From the NCBI GenBank assembly GCA_904420445.1, contig CAJFVJ010000002.1, positions 1 to 64,000 on the forward strand: a DNA stretch of 64,000 nt, read 5' to 3'. Shown here in pieces: positions 10,601 through 19,132 of this stretch. Numbering within the stretch: position 1 is the first letter of the stretch; every line of letters begins with the position of its first letter. Made by a program: the position numbers and the translations under genes. Below the pieces are notes generated by a model. The model worked only from the letters and a program-made list of their open reading frames with translations. It was not told the origin of the DNA and did no database searches. The stretch is from Candidatus Adamsella avium (lineage in GTDB: Bacteria; Cyanobacteriota; Vampirovibrionia; Gastranaerophilales; CAJFVJ01).

Positions 10601-11178
10601 GGTGCTGTATTCGAGGGGAATATATCTAGGATATCTCCTCTCAGGCTGTATTCTCCTGCGTCAGATACCATTGTTACCCTTCTATACCCTATAGAAGATA
10701 ATTGTTTGATAAGGTCGTAGGGGTTGATGTCCTGTTTTTTTTCAAGACGGATAGAGAAGTTTTCGAATATTTTTTGATTCGGGTAAAGGTCCATCAAGCT
10801 TTTTGCTGAGCAGAGGAGAATGTCAATTTTCCCGTTTTGGAAGTCTTTGAGTTTTTGTCTGTTTTGATGAAAGATTGACACGTCAGAGTAGAGAAGTTCA
10901 TAGGGGGATTGTTCTGTTTGGTCCAGGAGTTGGACATTTTTATCTGTCAAATTTTTCAGGCTATCCAGAAAGTTCAGCATAAGCTGTTGGCTGTTTATTA
11001 TGATGAAAAGTGGTTTATCCGTTTGTTCTGCAAGTCTGCTGATAAAGACTTCTTTTGCACTCGAGTTCAGCCCGAAGAGCCCTTGAAGTTTTTTGAGGGT
11101 AATTCTTTTTATTGTTCTTGAAAGTTTTTCTGATGAATTAAGGTAGTTTTTGAGGATTTCTTTTTCGGTTTTAAGCAT
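7639..11178 (-). CDS. mfd: Transcription-repair coupling factor
   Basis: 1179 residues, normal Mfd length. It pushes stalled RNA polymerase off damaged template and recruits UvrA. The N-terminal part (1 to ~350) is the UvrB-like module; the RNA-polymerase-interaction domain is near 500-580 (GDYVVHLHHGIGRYLGL). The superfamily-2 translocase follows, with Walker A GDVGFGKTE near residue 652 and the DEEH box (DEEHRFGVKDKE), TLSATPIPRT, and the ESGLDIPNANT and QIRGRVGRS motifs. The C-terminal TRCF domain begins near 1010. It heads the minus-strand run into the LPS genes. Confidence 0.97.
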   Translation of the reverse strand: MLKTEKEILKNYLNSSEKLSRTIKRITLKKLQGLFGLNSSAKEVFISRLAEQTDKPLFIIINSQQLMLNFLDSLKNLTDKNVQLLDQTEQSPYELLYSDVSIFHQNRQKLKDFQNGKIDILLCSAKSLMDLYPNQKIFENFSIRLEKKQDINPYDLIKQLSSIGYRRVTMVSDAGEYSLRGDILDIFPSNTAPVRLEFWGDTIESIRHFSTESQRTTKHIKEISINPRYSVVLEQKNLENFKKNLDNAYSAQEKKLDNESAKDTLLHTYRSIIEDLDQNFYFEGIEYFAPYIENKFDTVFSYLPPETLIITVETPEILSKIELQHKKYTEEYNNSLNQGLLLPIPRLLHNDFENIEKYLAQYQRFYLDSFISDLFEFDDSIECEPAPKFGTDKDALINYIKQHRKKGNFTIISTTYPQRAAEILKENEIPYQNIKNLTAEIDCKDVLICNFELTEGFSSEDLKLTILTDTEFFNKKIKKTTVTKKLLNKEKAEYIENINDLKEGDYVVHLHHGIGRYLGLTKQEFDGEIKDYLTIEYARKDKLHIPAEQINFLSRYRGSGNQPPVLSKMGGDDWVKTKTKVQKAIEEVAQDLLLLYARRAKAEGIVYEQDSPWQIEMEDAFPYTETPDQLKAIEDTKSDMESQKVMDRLICGDVGFGKTEVAIRAIFKAVLSGKQVAMLVPTTILARQHYLNISERFKPYPMKVGLLSRFRTPKEQKQLIKDIETGEVDIVIGTHRLLQKDVHFKKLGLLVIDEEHRFGVKDKENLKQLKAEVDVLTLSATPIPRTLYMSLSGVRDMSLINSPPVNRAPIKTYVGEYNINYVKSAINHEIEREGQVYFLYNRVETIHQFADELRMHMPNINIAVAHGQMPPKELEEIMYAFSEGEYDVLLCTTIIESGLDIPNANTMIVYDADRFGLAQLYQIRGRVGRSERQAYAYCFYRPGKLLTKEASDRLNAIKDFTTLGSGYQIAMRDLEIRGVGHILGHKQHGHMISVGFDAYCQLLDEAIRELRGEKVEKITPPAVDINVTAYIPDEWVGDENQKMIEYKRLADVKNLRELTLIKEEWEDRFGKIPESVEILIKVIKIRLLATGIGINFIRETPSGIRIYTEYEQNEWKFLANHLDKKLLRLLKWTKAPESSKDAKSIIILNNSHMGTNELFAMLETLFYGINKIQNKLLDV

Positions 11179-11351
11179 TTTTGTTTATCTTTAAGAATAA
11201 CAAGATATAGTATATCATGTCCGTATTTTATATGTACTCAGCTAGCTAATTGTAATATTATATTTAATTTTTTAAAATATATACGCAGCTGATTGGAAAT
11301 TTCGCAAAATGTTATATACAATTAAACTATACTAAATTGCAGGAGGAAAAT

Positions 11352-11735
11352 ATGAAGCTGAACAATTTGATTATACTTTTGATATTTGTTGTTCCCATAA
11401 TATTTTATACTCTGATGAAGGGAGCAGAAGCAAATCCGTCAGTCAAACTTGGAGCCAACCCTGTTGTAATAATGGTTTCGTCTTCTATGTGCGGAGAGTG
11501 CAAAAAAATGGATGTGATTGTTCAAGAAGTGCTTCCAGAGTTTGAAAGCAAGATTGATTTCAAAAAGATGTATCCTGAGAATGAGGAAACACAGCAGTAT
11601 ATAAAGAAATATAATATAACGCTGACCCCGACTTTTTTGATGTTCAATAAAAAAGGAGATTTGAAGAAAAAAGTAGAAGGGGCGATGACGAAGGATGATT
11701 TCAGAAAACAGTTGGAAGAGTTGAATAATGGATAA
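11352..11735 (+). CDS. Membrane-anchored thioredoxin-like protein
   Basis: 127 residues. The ATG at 11352 has AGGAGG six bases upstream, so it is preferred to a TTG at 11337. An N-terminal hydrophobic segment (residues ~3-23) anchors or exports it. A compact thioredoxin fold follows with active site MCGECKK and a later cis-proline in LTPTFLMF. It is likely a periplasmic thiol reductant. The next gene, a CcdA-type membrane protein, overlaps by eight bases; electrons probably flow from cytosolic thioredoxin through CcdA to this protein. The substrate is unknown. Confidence 0.85.
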   Translation: MKLNNLIILLIFVVPIIFYTLMKGAEANPSVKLGANPVVIMVSSSMCGECKKMDVIVQEVLPEFESKIDFKKMYPENEETQQYIKKYNITLTPTFLMFNKKGDLKKKVEGAMTKDDFRKQLEELNNG

Positions 11736-12444
11736 TTTTGTTACACAACATTTTTCACAATATCTGACAAATTTTCATGGGATGTCGTTGATACTTGTTC
11801 TTTTTGCCTTTCTCGGCGGGCTTTTATCGTCGCTTTCACCTTGTTCGCTGGGACTTTTGCCGTTGATTATAAGTTATGTCGGCGGTCAGAATGAGAAGAG
11901 GAGCTGGCGGTTGTATGTTCAGGTATTTTTCTTCATAGTCGGGTTAGCTCTTACATTGACTGTGATTGGGGTTATTTGTGCTGCAACCGGGCAGATTTTT
12001 TCCGCTCAATCGAGGACAATATGGGTATTGATTCTTGCCTCAATGATTCTTGTTATGGGATTGCAGATGATGGAGGTGATATCTCTTCCTATTCCTGCTG
12101 TTGTAAAAGAGCTTCCGCAGAATACACATCACAATTTATTTTTCATCCCTCTTACGATAGGTGCTGCGTTTGCGCTTGGAACAACGCCTTGTTCTACGCC
12201 GATTTTGGCTAGCATAATGGCATTTGCCTCGCTTGAGTCAAATCTTTTTACGGGTGCAGTGCTTTTGTTTACTTTTTCGATGGGGCAGGGGTTAATTTTG
12301 TTGATAGCTGCTTTGTTCACTGATGTGTTCAAGAAGGTTATGAAATTGCAAAAATATTCCGCTTTACTCATGAAAGCAAGCGGATTAGTTCTTGTATTAT
12401 TTTCTTTGTATATTTATTATCAGATATTTTCAAGATTTATGTAA
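11728..12444 (+). CDS. CcdA/DsbD-type transmembrane thiol electron carrier
   Basis: 238 residues with about six membrane helices. The two redox cysteines sit in LSSLSPCSLGLLP (first helix) and ALGTTPCSTPIL (fourth helix), each followed by proline-rich kinks as in CcdA. It carries reducing equivalents across the inner membrane. The start lies inside the end of the thioredoxin gene (eight-base overlap), so the two are coupled. No cytochrome c biogenesis genes are near, so the client may be another secreted thiol protein. Confidence 0.9.
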   Translation: MDNFVTQHFSQYLTNFHGMSLILVLFAFLGGLLSSLSPCSLGLLPLIISYVGGQNEKRSWRLYVQVFFFIVGLALTLTVIGVICAATGQIFSAQSRTIWVLILASMILVMGLQMMEVISLPIPAVVKELPQNTHHNLFFIPLTIGAAFALGTTPCSTPILASIMAFASLESNLFTGAVLLFTFSMGQGLILLIAALFTDVFKKVMKLQKYSALLMKASGLVLVLFSLYIYYQIFSRFM

Positions 12445-12462
12445 TTATTTGTGTCGGATAGT

Positions 12463-13254
12463 TTAGATGTTATCTTCTGCATCAAGTGTTTTGGCATAAT
12501 CAACCGCTACTTGAGATTTTAGATTTTTTGCTTCCTGATAGACAGCCTGTGCTTCTTTTTCTTGTTTTACGGCATTAATTATACCTGAAGCAAAGTAACC
12601 TACGATAGCTGCTGGTATAACGAGTTTTGAAGCTGTTTTGATACCTTTTGAATGAGCTTTTGCGAAGTTTGAAACTTTTTCAGGGATATGTTTTTTGATT
12701 GTATTGAGAGCTGTTTCAATTTTTTGAGGTATATTGAGGTTTTGAACAGTCTTTGTTTCAGCTATTTTTGAGGCAACTTTTGCACCGCCTCTTGCAACAG
12801 CTTCACCACCGAAGAAGGTAGCTGCAAGACCTGTCAGGGTGTAAAGAGTCGGTGACTCTTCTTTGAATTTTTTCAAAAACGGAATTTTTTCGCTCAATTT
12901 GTTGTAAGCTTTGTTTGCTATAGCAAAACCGCCCAATTCTGCACCAAGATAACCAGCTGATTTCAAGCCTTTGACAGCTCTTTCTGCTGCATTCATGGGA
13001 ATAATTGTTATGCCTTGATTTTTAGCCAGTTGTATTATTTTGTCGGAGTTCAATGCTGTTGAAATACCATGAACAATAGGTATTCCTGCCATAAGTGCGG
13101 TTCCTGCTTTTTGATGATTTTCGTTTTTCTTTTCGTATTTATCAGCAGTTTGAGCATGGGCTATAATATTGAGATGTTCATCAGGAATTGAGATAATTTG
13201 TCTTGCAAGCTCTTTTTTGCTATTTATATCAAAACCTACACTTGGTACAACCAT
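12463..13254 (-). CDS. Hypothetical helical protein with hydrophobic segments
   Basis: 263 residues; GGGAGA lies just upstream of the ATG. Hydrophobic or glycine-rich stretches occur near residues 50-66 (TALMAGIPIVHGIST), 100-115, 135-150 (TGLAATFFGGEAVA) and 210-228 (VIPAAIVGYFASGII), separated by lysine-rich amphipathic helices. No signal peptide, catalytic motif or known domain is recognised. It is convergent with the CcdA gene (18-base gap) and divergent from mtaB. In style it resembles the other unknown Ala/Gly/Lys-rich membrane proteins here (15340-16971, 28518-30143). Confidence 0.65.
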   Translation of the reverse strand: MVVPSVGFDINSKKELARQIISIPDEHLNIIAHAQTADKYEKKNENHQKAGTALMAGIPIVHGISTALNSDKIIQLAKNQGITIIPMNAAERAVKGLKSAGYLGAELGGFAIANKAYNKLSEKIPFLKKFKEESPTLYTLTGLAATFFGGEAVARGGAKVASKIAETKTVQNLNIPQKIETALNTIKKHIPEKVSNFAKAHSKGIKTASKLVIPAAIVGYFASGIINAVKQEKEAQAVYQEAKNLKSQVAVDYAKTLDAEDNI

Positions 13255-13391
13255 TTTTTTCTCCCGCTTTTTAGTAATTTATAATTTATAAAATAATAAA
13301 GTTGAAACAGTAATAAAATTGTTATTTTTTTTCTTATCTTTAATAAATATTAACATATTTTTTCAATTTTTTGTTGGAAAATTGAATTATT

Positions 13392-14681
13392 ATGAAGAAC
13401 AAATTTGCAATATACACTCTCGGGTGTAAGACAAACCAGCTTGAGAGTTTTGTCATGGTTAAGCAGCTGAAAGAAGCAGGCTTTGAAGAAGTGAATTTCA
13501 AAGAGTGTGCCGATTTTTATATAATCAACACATGCTCCGTTACATCACTTGTCGATCAGGAGTCAAAGTATTATATAAGAAAAGCGAGGAGGACAAATCC
13601 TGAAGCGAAAGTCGTTGTGACGGGTTGTTTTGCGCAGGTATCAAAAGATGAAGTATCAGCCATGCCCGAGGTTGATATGGTATTGGGCAACAGTGAGAAA
13701 ACGGAAATTTTGAAGTATTTGATAAATCGAGAGCAGAGTGTTTTTGTATCGAATATATTTGAGGAGAAAAAATTCAGAGATATATCCGCTCACCAGGAGA
13801 AAACAAGAGCCAGCATAAAAGTGCAGGATGGGTGCAACAATTTTTGTTCTTACTGTATCATTCCTTTTGCGAGGGGGCGGAGCCGCAGCAATTCGCTTGA
13901 TAATATATTGCGCAATGTAAGGGAGTTATCGGAAGAAGGTTATAAAGAGATTGTGCTGACAGGAATTCATCTCGGTCAGTGGGGATTGGATTTTGAAGAG
14001 AAGAAGTCTTTTCTTCATTTATTGCAAGCTCTTGAAGATACACCGGTTGAGAGATATAGAATAGGATCTTTGGAACCACCTGAGATAAGTGATGAAGTTA
14101 TTGATTTTTTGAGTTCATCGAAGAAGTTTGCGCATCATCTGCATCTTTCTTTGCAGAGCGGGTGTGATGAAATTCTTGAGTTGATGAGAAGACATTATGA
14201 TGTTGGGTTTTATTCAGACATAATTCATAAGCTCAAGAAGAGGATGCCTGATATTTTTCTCGGCAGTGATATAATTGTCGGTTTTCCTAGTGAAACTGAT
14301 GAGCAGTTCAGAGAAACTTATGAGAATTTATCGAAGCTGCCTATGTCAGACATACATGTTTTTCCTTATTCGCTCAGGAAGAATACTATTGCCTCGAAGA
14401 TAGAACCGCAGGTCGCTGATGATAAGAAAAGGGATAGAGCTGACAGGTTGAAAGCACTTGCTCATGAGAAAAAAAGAGAATTTCTTGAGTCGATGAGAGG
14501 TCAGACTCTCAGGGTTTTGATAGAGAGGAAGAGGGATAAAAAAACAGGTTATCTCAAGGGGATAAGCGGGAATTATATAAATATTCTTGTTGATGATGAG
14601 AGGGATTTGTGCAATACGATGCAGAATGTTTTTGTGAAAAATATTTTTGACTCCAGGGTATATGGAGAAATAGTCAGGTAG
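13392..14681 (+). CDS. mtaB: tRNA t6A37 methylthiotransferase
   Basis: 429 residues. MtaB converts t6A37 to ms2t6A37 in ANN-decoding tRNAs, using two 4Fe-4S clusters. The N-terminal UPF0004 cysteines are Cys12 (LGCKTNQ), Cys48 (NTCSV) and Cys79 (TGCFAQ); the radical-SAM cysteines are Cys148, Cys152 and Cys155 (GCNNFCSYCIIP). A C-terminal TRAM region closes the protein. The LGCKTNQ word separates MtaB from RimO and MiaB. No clear Shine-Dalgarno sequence precedes the ATG. Confidence 0.93.
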   Translation: MKNKFAIYTLGCKTNQLESFVMVKQLKEAGFEEVNFKECADFYIINTCSVTSLVDQESKYYIRKARRTNPEAKVVVTGCFAQVSKDEVSAMPEVDMVLGNSEKTEILKYLINREQSVFVSNIFEEKKFRDISAHQEKTRASIKVQDGCNNFCSYCIIPFARGRSRSNSLDNILRNVRELSEEGYKEIVLTGIHLGQWGLDFEEKKSFLHLLQALEDTPVERYRIGSLEPPEISDEVIDFLSSSKKFAHHLHLSLQSGCDEILELMRRHYDVGFYSDIIHKLKKRMPDIFLGSDIIVGFPSETDEQFRETYENLSKLPMSDIHVFPYSLRKNTIASKIEPQVADDKKRDRADRLKALAHEKKREFLESMRGQTLRVLIERKRDKKTGYLKGISGNYINILVDDERDLCNTMQNVFVKNIFDSRVYGEIVR

Positions 14682-14698
14682 TTGTTTTGTATTTATTC

Positions 14699-14727
14699 TT
14701 GAAAAAGCGTTATCACTTTTATATAAT
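14699..14727 (+). promoter_or_regulatory. Sigma-70 promoter of clpP (copy 1)
   Basis: TTGAAA (14699-14704), 17-base spacer, TATAAT (14722-14727). The predicted start leaves a ~20-base leader holding GGAG, eight bases before the clpP ATG. Confidence 0.75.
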
Positions 14728-14756
14728 TAGGTTGTAAGTATTTTCGGAGTTGATTT

Positions 14757-15356
14757 ATGGATTATCAAAAAATATTGAGCTATTTGCCGACGGTTATAGA
14801 GTCTTCTTCAAGAGGAGAGCGTTCGTTTGATATTTTCTCGAGGCTTTTGAGAGAGAGAATTGTCTTCTTGGGAGATGAAATAGATGATGAGATGGCAAAT
14901 TCAATAATCGCCCAGTTGCTGCTTTTGGACTCCGAAAATCCCGGGAAAGATATCATGATGTATATAAATTCTCCAGGTGGTGTTATAACAGCGGGCATGG
15001 CGATATATGATACGATGAAGCATATATCTTCTGATGTAAATACAATTTGTTTTGGCGAGGCGGCAAGCATGGGTGCATTTTTGCTTTCATCGGGTGCTAA
15101 GGGGAAAAGAATGGCTCTGCCTCATGCGAGAATTATGATACATCAGCCGCTTGGAGGAGCAAGAGGTCAGGCAACCGATATTGAGATTGAAGCAAAAGAA
15201 ATTCTAAGAATGAAAGATACCCTCAATCATCTTTTATCAGAACATACAGGTCAGGATTTGAAAAAAATTCAGGAAGATACTGAACGTGATTATTATATGA
15301 GTTCAGAAGAAGCTGTCGAATACGGGCTTATTGACAAAGTTATTTTGAAGCCTTAG
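14757..15356 (+). CDS. clpP: ATP-dependent Clp protease proteolytic subunit (copy 1)
   Basis: 199 residues. This serine peptidase forms the double-ring chamber fed by ClpX or ClpA/C. The triad is complete: Ser104 (AASMGAF), His129 (MIHQPLGG) and Asp178 (TERDYYMS). It is monocistronic with its own strong promoter, apart from clpX. A second ClpP at 18468-19076 is about as similar as typical paralogues, so the cell may build mixed or alternative Clp chambers. The 3' end overlaps the convergent gene by 17 bases. Confidence 0.95.
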   Translation: MDYQKILSYLPTVIESSSRGERSFDIFSRLLRERIVFLGDEIDDEMANSIIAQLLLLDSENPGKDIMMYINSPGGVITAGMAIYDTMKHISSDVNTICFGEAASMGAFLLSSGAKGKRMALPHARIMIHQPLGGARGQATDIEIEAKEILRMKDTLNHLLSEHTGQDLKKIQEDTERDYYMSSEEAVEYGLIDKVILKP

Positions 15357-16971
15357 TTTTTTCTTTGTTTTCTTCGTTATTTGTATTTAGTTTTGCTGCT
15401 TCAATCTGCGGATTTTTTTTCGAGTGATTTTGATATGTTTTGAAGATAGCAGAACCAACCAAATTCAATACAGCACCTGTTCCGAAAGAAGTAACCAGAG
15501 CAGCAACCCCAGAGAGCTGTCTTGCCATTGCATAGAGGTATGTAGCGACACCGCCTATGAGAGGCGCTCCGGCTTCGAGTGTTATGCCTATTTTTTCGTC
15601 TTTTGTTTTGTTGCTTGCCAGTTGTCCACCGAGTAGAGCAAAAGGAGCCAGCAGGCTGAGAACATCTGTCGGTCCGTTTCCGACAACGATTTCTCTATCT
15701 TTATCGAACATGTTATGTTCGCTTTTGAGAGAATCATACAAGCTGTCACGGGCATTGTCGCAGACCTTTTTGAAAGATAGTTTATCCTGCTCGCTGAGTT
15801 CAGAGTCGCGAATGAGAATTCGCATTTCTTCGATAATGCCTTTTTTATTCGGGATATCGTCAAATGCCCTCAGCAGATTATCTGATGCTGTAAGAAGTTC
15901 TTCTTGATTATTGTTTTTCAGGAATGATTGATAACTGCATATAAGCTCTCTTATTTGTTTTGCTTTTTCATCTCTGCCTATGTTATCCATTTTTTTGTAT
16001 ACATCGAGTTCTTTTGTCAAAGCTTTCAAATAATCTCTTACTTCCAAACGCAGTTTTTTATTTTCTATTTTGAACATTAAGTCTTTTGATTGGTTAATTT
16101 GTTCAGACAATCCTTTGCAAAGCTGCGGGATGTTGTTGGACATTGTTTCTATGCTTTCTTGCAGAGGAGTGAAATATCCTGAAATAGCGCTTTTCTCTTC
16201 AAGAAGGCTGTCAGTAACAAGACCGTCTTTCATTTTGAGAAATATTTCTTTGATAGAGAGGGCTTCTCTCATGTCATGCATGCTTTTGTGCATTTTATCT
16301 ACTCTTGAGTCAAAGCCTTTGAAATAGTCAGATTTTGTCTTGTGCAAGGATTGAGAGAGTTCGATGAGCTGTTTTCTTGTATCTTCAGGCAGTTTTTCAC
16401 CGTTGAAGTTAATCCAGTCAAGGACTCTGTTTACTTTATCGTTTGATTCCGTAAGGGTACGTCTTGTTGTGCTGACGTTTATGTTTGAATAGATATCAGT
16501 GATTTTCTGCCATGGTTTTCTTCCGATGTTATCAGGCAGTAAGAACATAAATTTTCTAAATATGGTATCTTTGATAGGAGTGAAGTTCGCTGATATGTTG
16601 AGAAATTTGTTAACTCCGTTGTAGGCTTTGTTTAACGCTTTTTCGAACATAAAGTGTGTATCTTTATCAACAACAGCATATTTCAGCTTTTTGAAGCTAT
16701 GTCCTATATTTTTAAACAGTTTGTTGCTCGAACCCGTTGTTAAAAATAAAAACGCACCTGCGAGCATAAGGCTCGAGGCTCCAAATCCGAGGATAACCAT
16801 ATCTTTGATACTTTTTTTATTTTTTTGTTTTGAGGCTTTAACCTTTTTTTTAGGGATAAATTTATCAGAGTCAGGTTTTAGATAATACTTGTGTAATTGC
16901 GCAGTATTATCCTTTTTCTCAAAAGCCTCGAAGGCATTGTTTTTTTGTATATTTATATAGTACTGATCCAT
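15340..16971 (-). CDS. Hypothetical membrane protein with long helical region
   Basis: 543 residues from the ATG at 16971, which has AAGGGA upstream; a TTG two codons earlier is less likely. A Lys-rich N terminus precedes one membrane segment (~residues 58-80, [19 protein letters not shown]). A long, mostly charged helical region (~100-420) follows, and hydrophobic Gly/Ala segments lie near 440-510. No catalytic motif is recognised. The plan (disordered basic head, one membrane helix, helical middle, hydrophobic end) matches the protein at 28518-30143, suggesting a shared family or role. It overlaps clpP tail to tail. Confidence 0.65.
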   Translation of the reverse strand: MDQYYINIQKNNAFEAFEKKDNTAQLHKYYLKPDSDKFIPKKKVKASKQKNKKSIKDMVILGFGASSLMLAGAFLFLTTGSSNKLFKNIGHSFKKLKYAVVDKDTHFMFEKALNKAYNGVNKFLNISANFTPIKDTIFRKFMFLLPDNIGRKPWQKITDIYSNINVSTTRRTLTESNDKVNRVLDWINFNGEKLPEDTRKQLIELSQSLHKTKSDYFKGFDSRVDKMHKSMHDMREALSIKEIFLKMKDGLVTDSLLEEKSAISGYFTPLQESIETMSNNIPQLCKGLSEQINQSKDLMFKIENKKLRLEVRDYLKALTKELDVYKKMDNIGRDEKAKQIRELICSYQSFLKNNNQEELLTASDNLLRAFDDIPNKKGIIEEMRILIRDSELSEQDKLSFKKVCDNARDSLYDSLKSEHNMFDKDREIVVGNGPTDVLSLLAPFALLGGQLASNKTKDEKIGITLEAGAPLIGGVATYLYAMARQLSGVAALVTSFGTGAVLNLVGSAIFKTYQNHSKKNPQIEAAKLNTNNEENKEKTKASK

Positions 16972-17070
16972 TATCAATTCATCCCTTACTTATATATAAA
17001 AATTAAAAATATATTTTTTTTGATAAAAATAAGGGAATTGTTTTATTTTTTTTACATTTTTTTGATAAAT

Positions 17071-17098
17071 AAAAACGGGAGATTAATCCCGTTTTTAG
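17071..17098 (-). terminator. Terminator of the tig-clpP-clpX run
   Basis: Ten-base stem (17071-17080 with 17087-17096), six-base loop, A/T-run on both sides, directly after the clpX stop on the minus strand. Confidence 0.85.
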
Positions 17099-17099
17099 C

Positions 17100-18446
17100 T
17101 TAAGCAATTTCTTCTTTGTTTTCTTCCGCAACAGGCGGTGTTGGTGAGGAAGAAGACACATCTTGAGGCATTATGCTTTTTGGCCATGGAAGAAGTTCCG
17201 CTATCCCTTTTTTCTTCTCTACCATATCAGCTGTAATCGTGAAGACTTTGATATCTTCTCTTGATGGTATTTCATACATAATATCAAGCATTAGTTCTTC
17301 AACGATTGAGCGAAGAGCACGTGCGCCTGTTTTTCTTTTTATTGCTTCTTTTGCAATCATAGAAATAGCTTCATCTTCAAATTTGAGTTCTACCCCATCC
17401 ATATCAAGAAGTTTTTGATATTGTTTTATGATTGCGTTTTTGGGTTCCGTTAGGATTTTTATCAGTGCTTTTTCATCCAGTGCGTCCAGGATTGCATATA
17501 CCGGAACACGACCGATAAACTCAGGAATCAATCCGAATTTCAGAAGGTCATCAGGAACCATTTCTTTTAGAAGTCTTGATTCTTGCATTTCTTTTTCTTC
17601 GATGCTCTGATAAGTTACGGCTCCAAAACCGAGGCGTTTACCTGATGTTGAGCGCTGTTCAATAATCTTATCAAGTCCGACGAAGGCTCCGCCGACGATG
17701 AAGAGTATGTTTTTGGTGTCAATCTGGATAAATTCCTGATGAGGATGTTTTCTTCCGCCCTGAGGAGGGACGTTTGCAACGGTTCCTTCAATCATTTTCA
17801 ACAGAGCCTGTTGAACGCCTTCTCCGCTGACATCTCTTGTTATGCTCGGGTTTTCTGATTTTCTTGCAATTTTATCAATTTCGTCGATATAGATTATGCC
17901 TCTTTCAGCTTTGGTTACGTCGTAGTTTGAGTTTTGATAAAGACGAAGGAGAATATTTTCTACATCGTCACCGACATAACCCGCTTCTGTAAGGGTTGTT
18001 GCATCTGCTACCGCAAAAGGAACATCGAGCATTTTTGCAAGAGTTTGTGCTAAGAGAGTTTTGCCGCTTCCGGTCGGTCCGACTAAGAGTATGTTGCTTT
18101 TTTGAATTTCAACATCATTTGTGTTGTCGCCGGTATTATGGAGGATACGTTTGTAATGGTTATATACAGCCACTGAGAGAACTTTTTTGGCATCATCCTG
18201 GCCGACAATATGTTCATCGAGGTAAGCTTTAATTTCGCTTGGTTTTGGTATATTGCTATCCTCTGTTTTGATATTTTCCTGAGCTTTTTCTTTGTCATCA
18301 AAGAATTCTTCATCAAGAATTTCATTACAGAGTTCTACGCACTCATCGCATATATAAACTTCAGGTCCTGCAATGAGTTTTTTTACCTGATCCTGCGTTT
18401 TTCCGCAAAACGAACATTTTAGCCGGCTGTCATCTCTTTTAGCCAT
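17100..18446 (-). CDS. clpX: ATP-dependent Clp protease ATPase subunit
   Basis: 448 residues. ClpX unfolds tagged proteins and threads them into ClpP. The N-terminal zinc finger has Cys11, Cys14, Cys33 and Cys36. Walker A is GPTGSGKT (123-130), Walker B is IIYIDEIDK, and the ClpP-docking loop and sensor regions are intact. The C-terminal tail beyond the AAA+ module is long and Ser/Pro/Glu rich. It follows clpP copy 2 by 21 bases in the order tig-clpP-clpX, the standard bacterial order. Confidence 0.97.
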   Translation of the reverse strand: MAKRDDSRLKCSFCGKTQDQVKKLIAGPEVYICDECVELCNEILDEEFFDDKEKAQENIKTEDSNIPKPSEIKAYLDEHIVGQDDAKKVLSVAVYNHYKRILHNTGDNTNDVEIQKSNILLVGPTGSGKTLLAQTLAKMLDVPFAVADATTLTEAGYVGDDVENILLRLYQNSNYDVTKAERGIIYIDEIDKIARKSENPSITRDVSGEGVQQALLKMIEGTVANVPPQGGRKHPHQEFIQIDTKNILFIVGGAFVGLDKIIEQRSTSGKRLGFGAVTYQSIEEKEMQESRLLKEMVPDDLLKFGLIPEFIGRVPVYAILDALDEKALIKILTEPKNAIIKQYQKLLDMDGVELKFEDEAISMIAKEAIKRKTGARALRSIVEELMLDIMYEIPSREDIKVFTITADMVEKKKGIAELLPWPKSIMPQDVSSSSPTPPVAEENKEEIA

Positions 18447-18467
18447 TTATATCTCCTGATTTTCTAA

Positions 18468-19076
18468 TTAGTCTTCTGAATTTTTTTTAGGTTTTTCGGC
18501 GTGAGCAACCACTTTATCAATCATACCATACTCGAGAGCTTCTTCAGGAGTCATGATATAATCTCTATCTGTATCCTTTTCTATCTTTTTGATTGATTGA
18601 CCTGTGTTTTGAGCAAGCAGTTCATTCAAAGTTTTTTTCAATCTGCCGATTTCGGCTGCTTGAATTTGGATGTCTGTTGCCTGACCTTGTGCACCGCCAA
18701 GAGGCTGGTGGATAAGAATTCTTGAGTGAGGAAGAGCCATTCTCTTACCTTTTGTACCTGCTGCAAGAAGGAATGCTCCCATGCTGGCTGCCTGTCCCAA
18801 GCATATAGTGCAGACATCAGCTCTGATATGCTGAATTGTATCGTAGATTGCAAGACCTGCCGTTACACTGCCGCCTGGTGAGTTTATATATAACATAATA
18901 TCTTTTTCAGGGTTTTCTGAATCCAGAAGCAACAGCTGTGCGACGATGAGGTTTGCGACCATATCATCAACAGGTGTGCCAAGGAAAATTATGCGTTCTC
19001 TCAACAATCTTGAGAAAATATCAAAAGAGCGTTCTCCTCTACTTGATTGTTCTATTACTACAGGTACGAAACTCAT
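18468..19076 (-). CDS. clpP: ATP-dependent Clp protease proteolytic subunit (copy 2)
   Basis: 202 residues with an intact triad: Ser98 (AASMGAF), His123 (LIHQPLGG) and Asp172 (TDRDYIMT). Being between tig and clpX, this is probably the main ClpXP peptidase. The N terminus ([15 protein letters not shown]) is one turn shorter than that of copy 1 but otherwise alike. Two active ClpP paralogues are common in cyanobacteria and some other groups, which fits the suggested lineage without proving it. Confidence 0.95.
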   Translation of the reverse strand: MSFVPVVIEQSSRGERSFDIFSRLLRERIIFLGTPVDDMVANLIVAQLLLLDSENPEKDIMLYINSPGGSVTAGLAIYDTIQHIRADVCTICLGQAASMGAFLLAAGTKGKRMALPHSRILIHQPLGGAQGQATDIQIQAAEIGRLKKTLNELLAQNTGQSIKKIEKDTDRDYIMTPEEALEYGMIDKVVAHAEKPKKNSED

Positions 19077-19132
19077 TAATATTTATCCTTTCCTATAAAA
19101 TCCCGTATTTAATAAAATTGTAACAGATTTTC

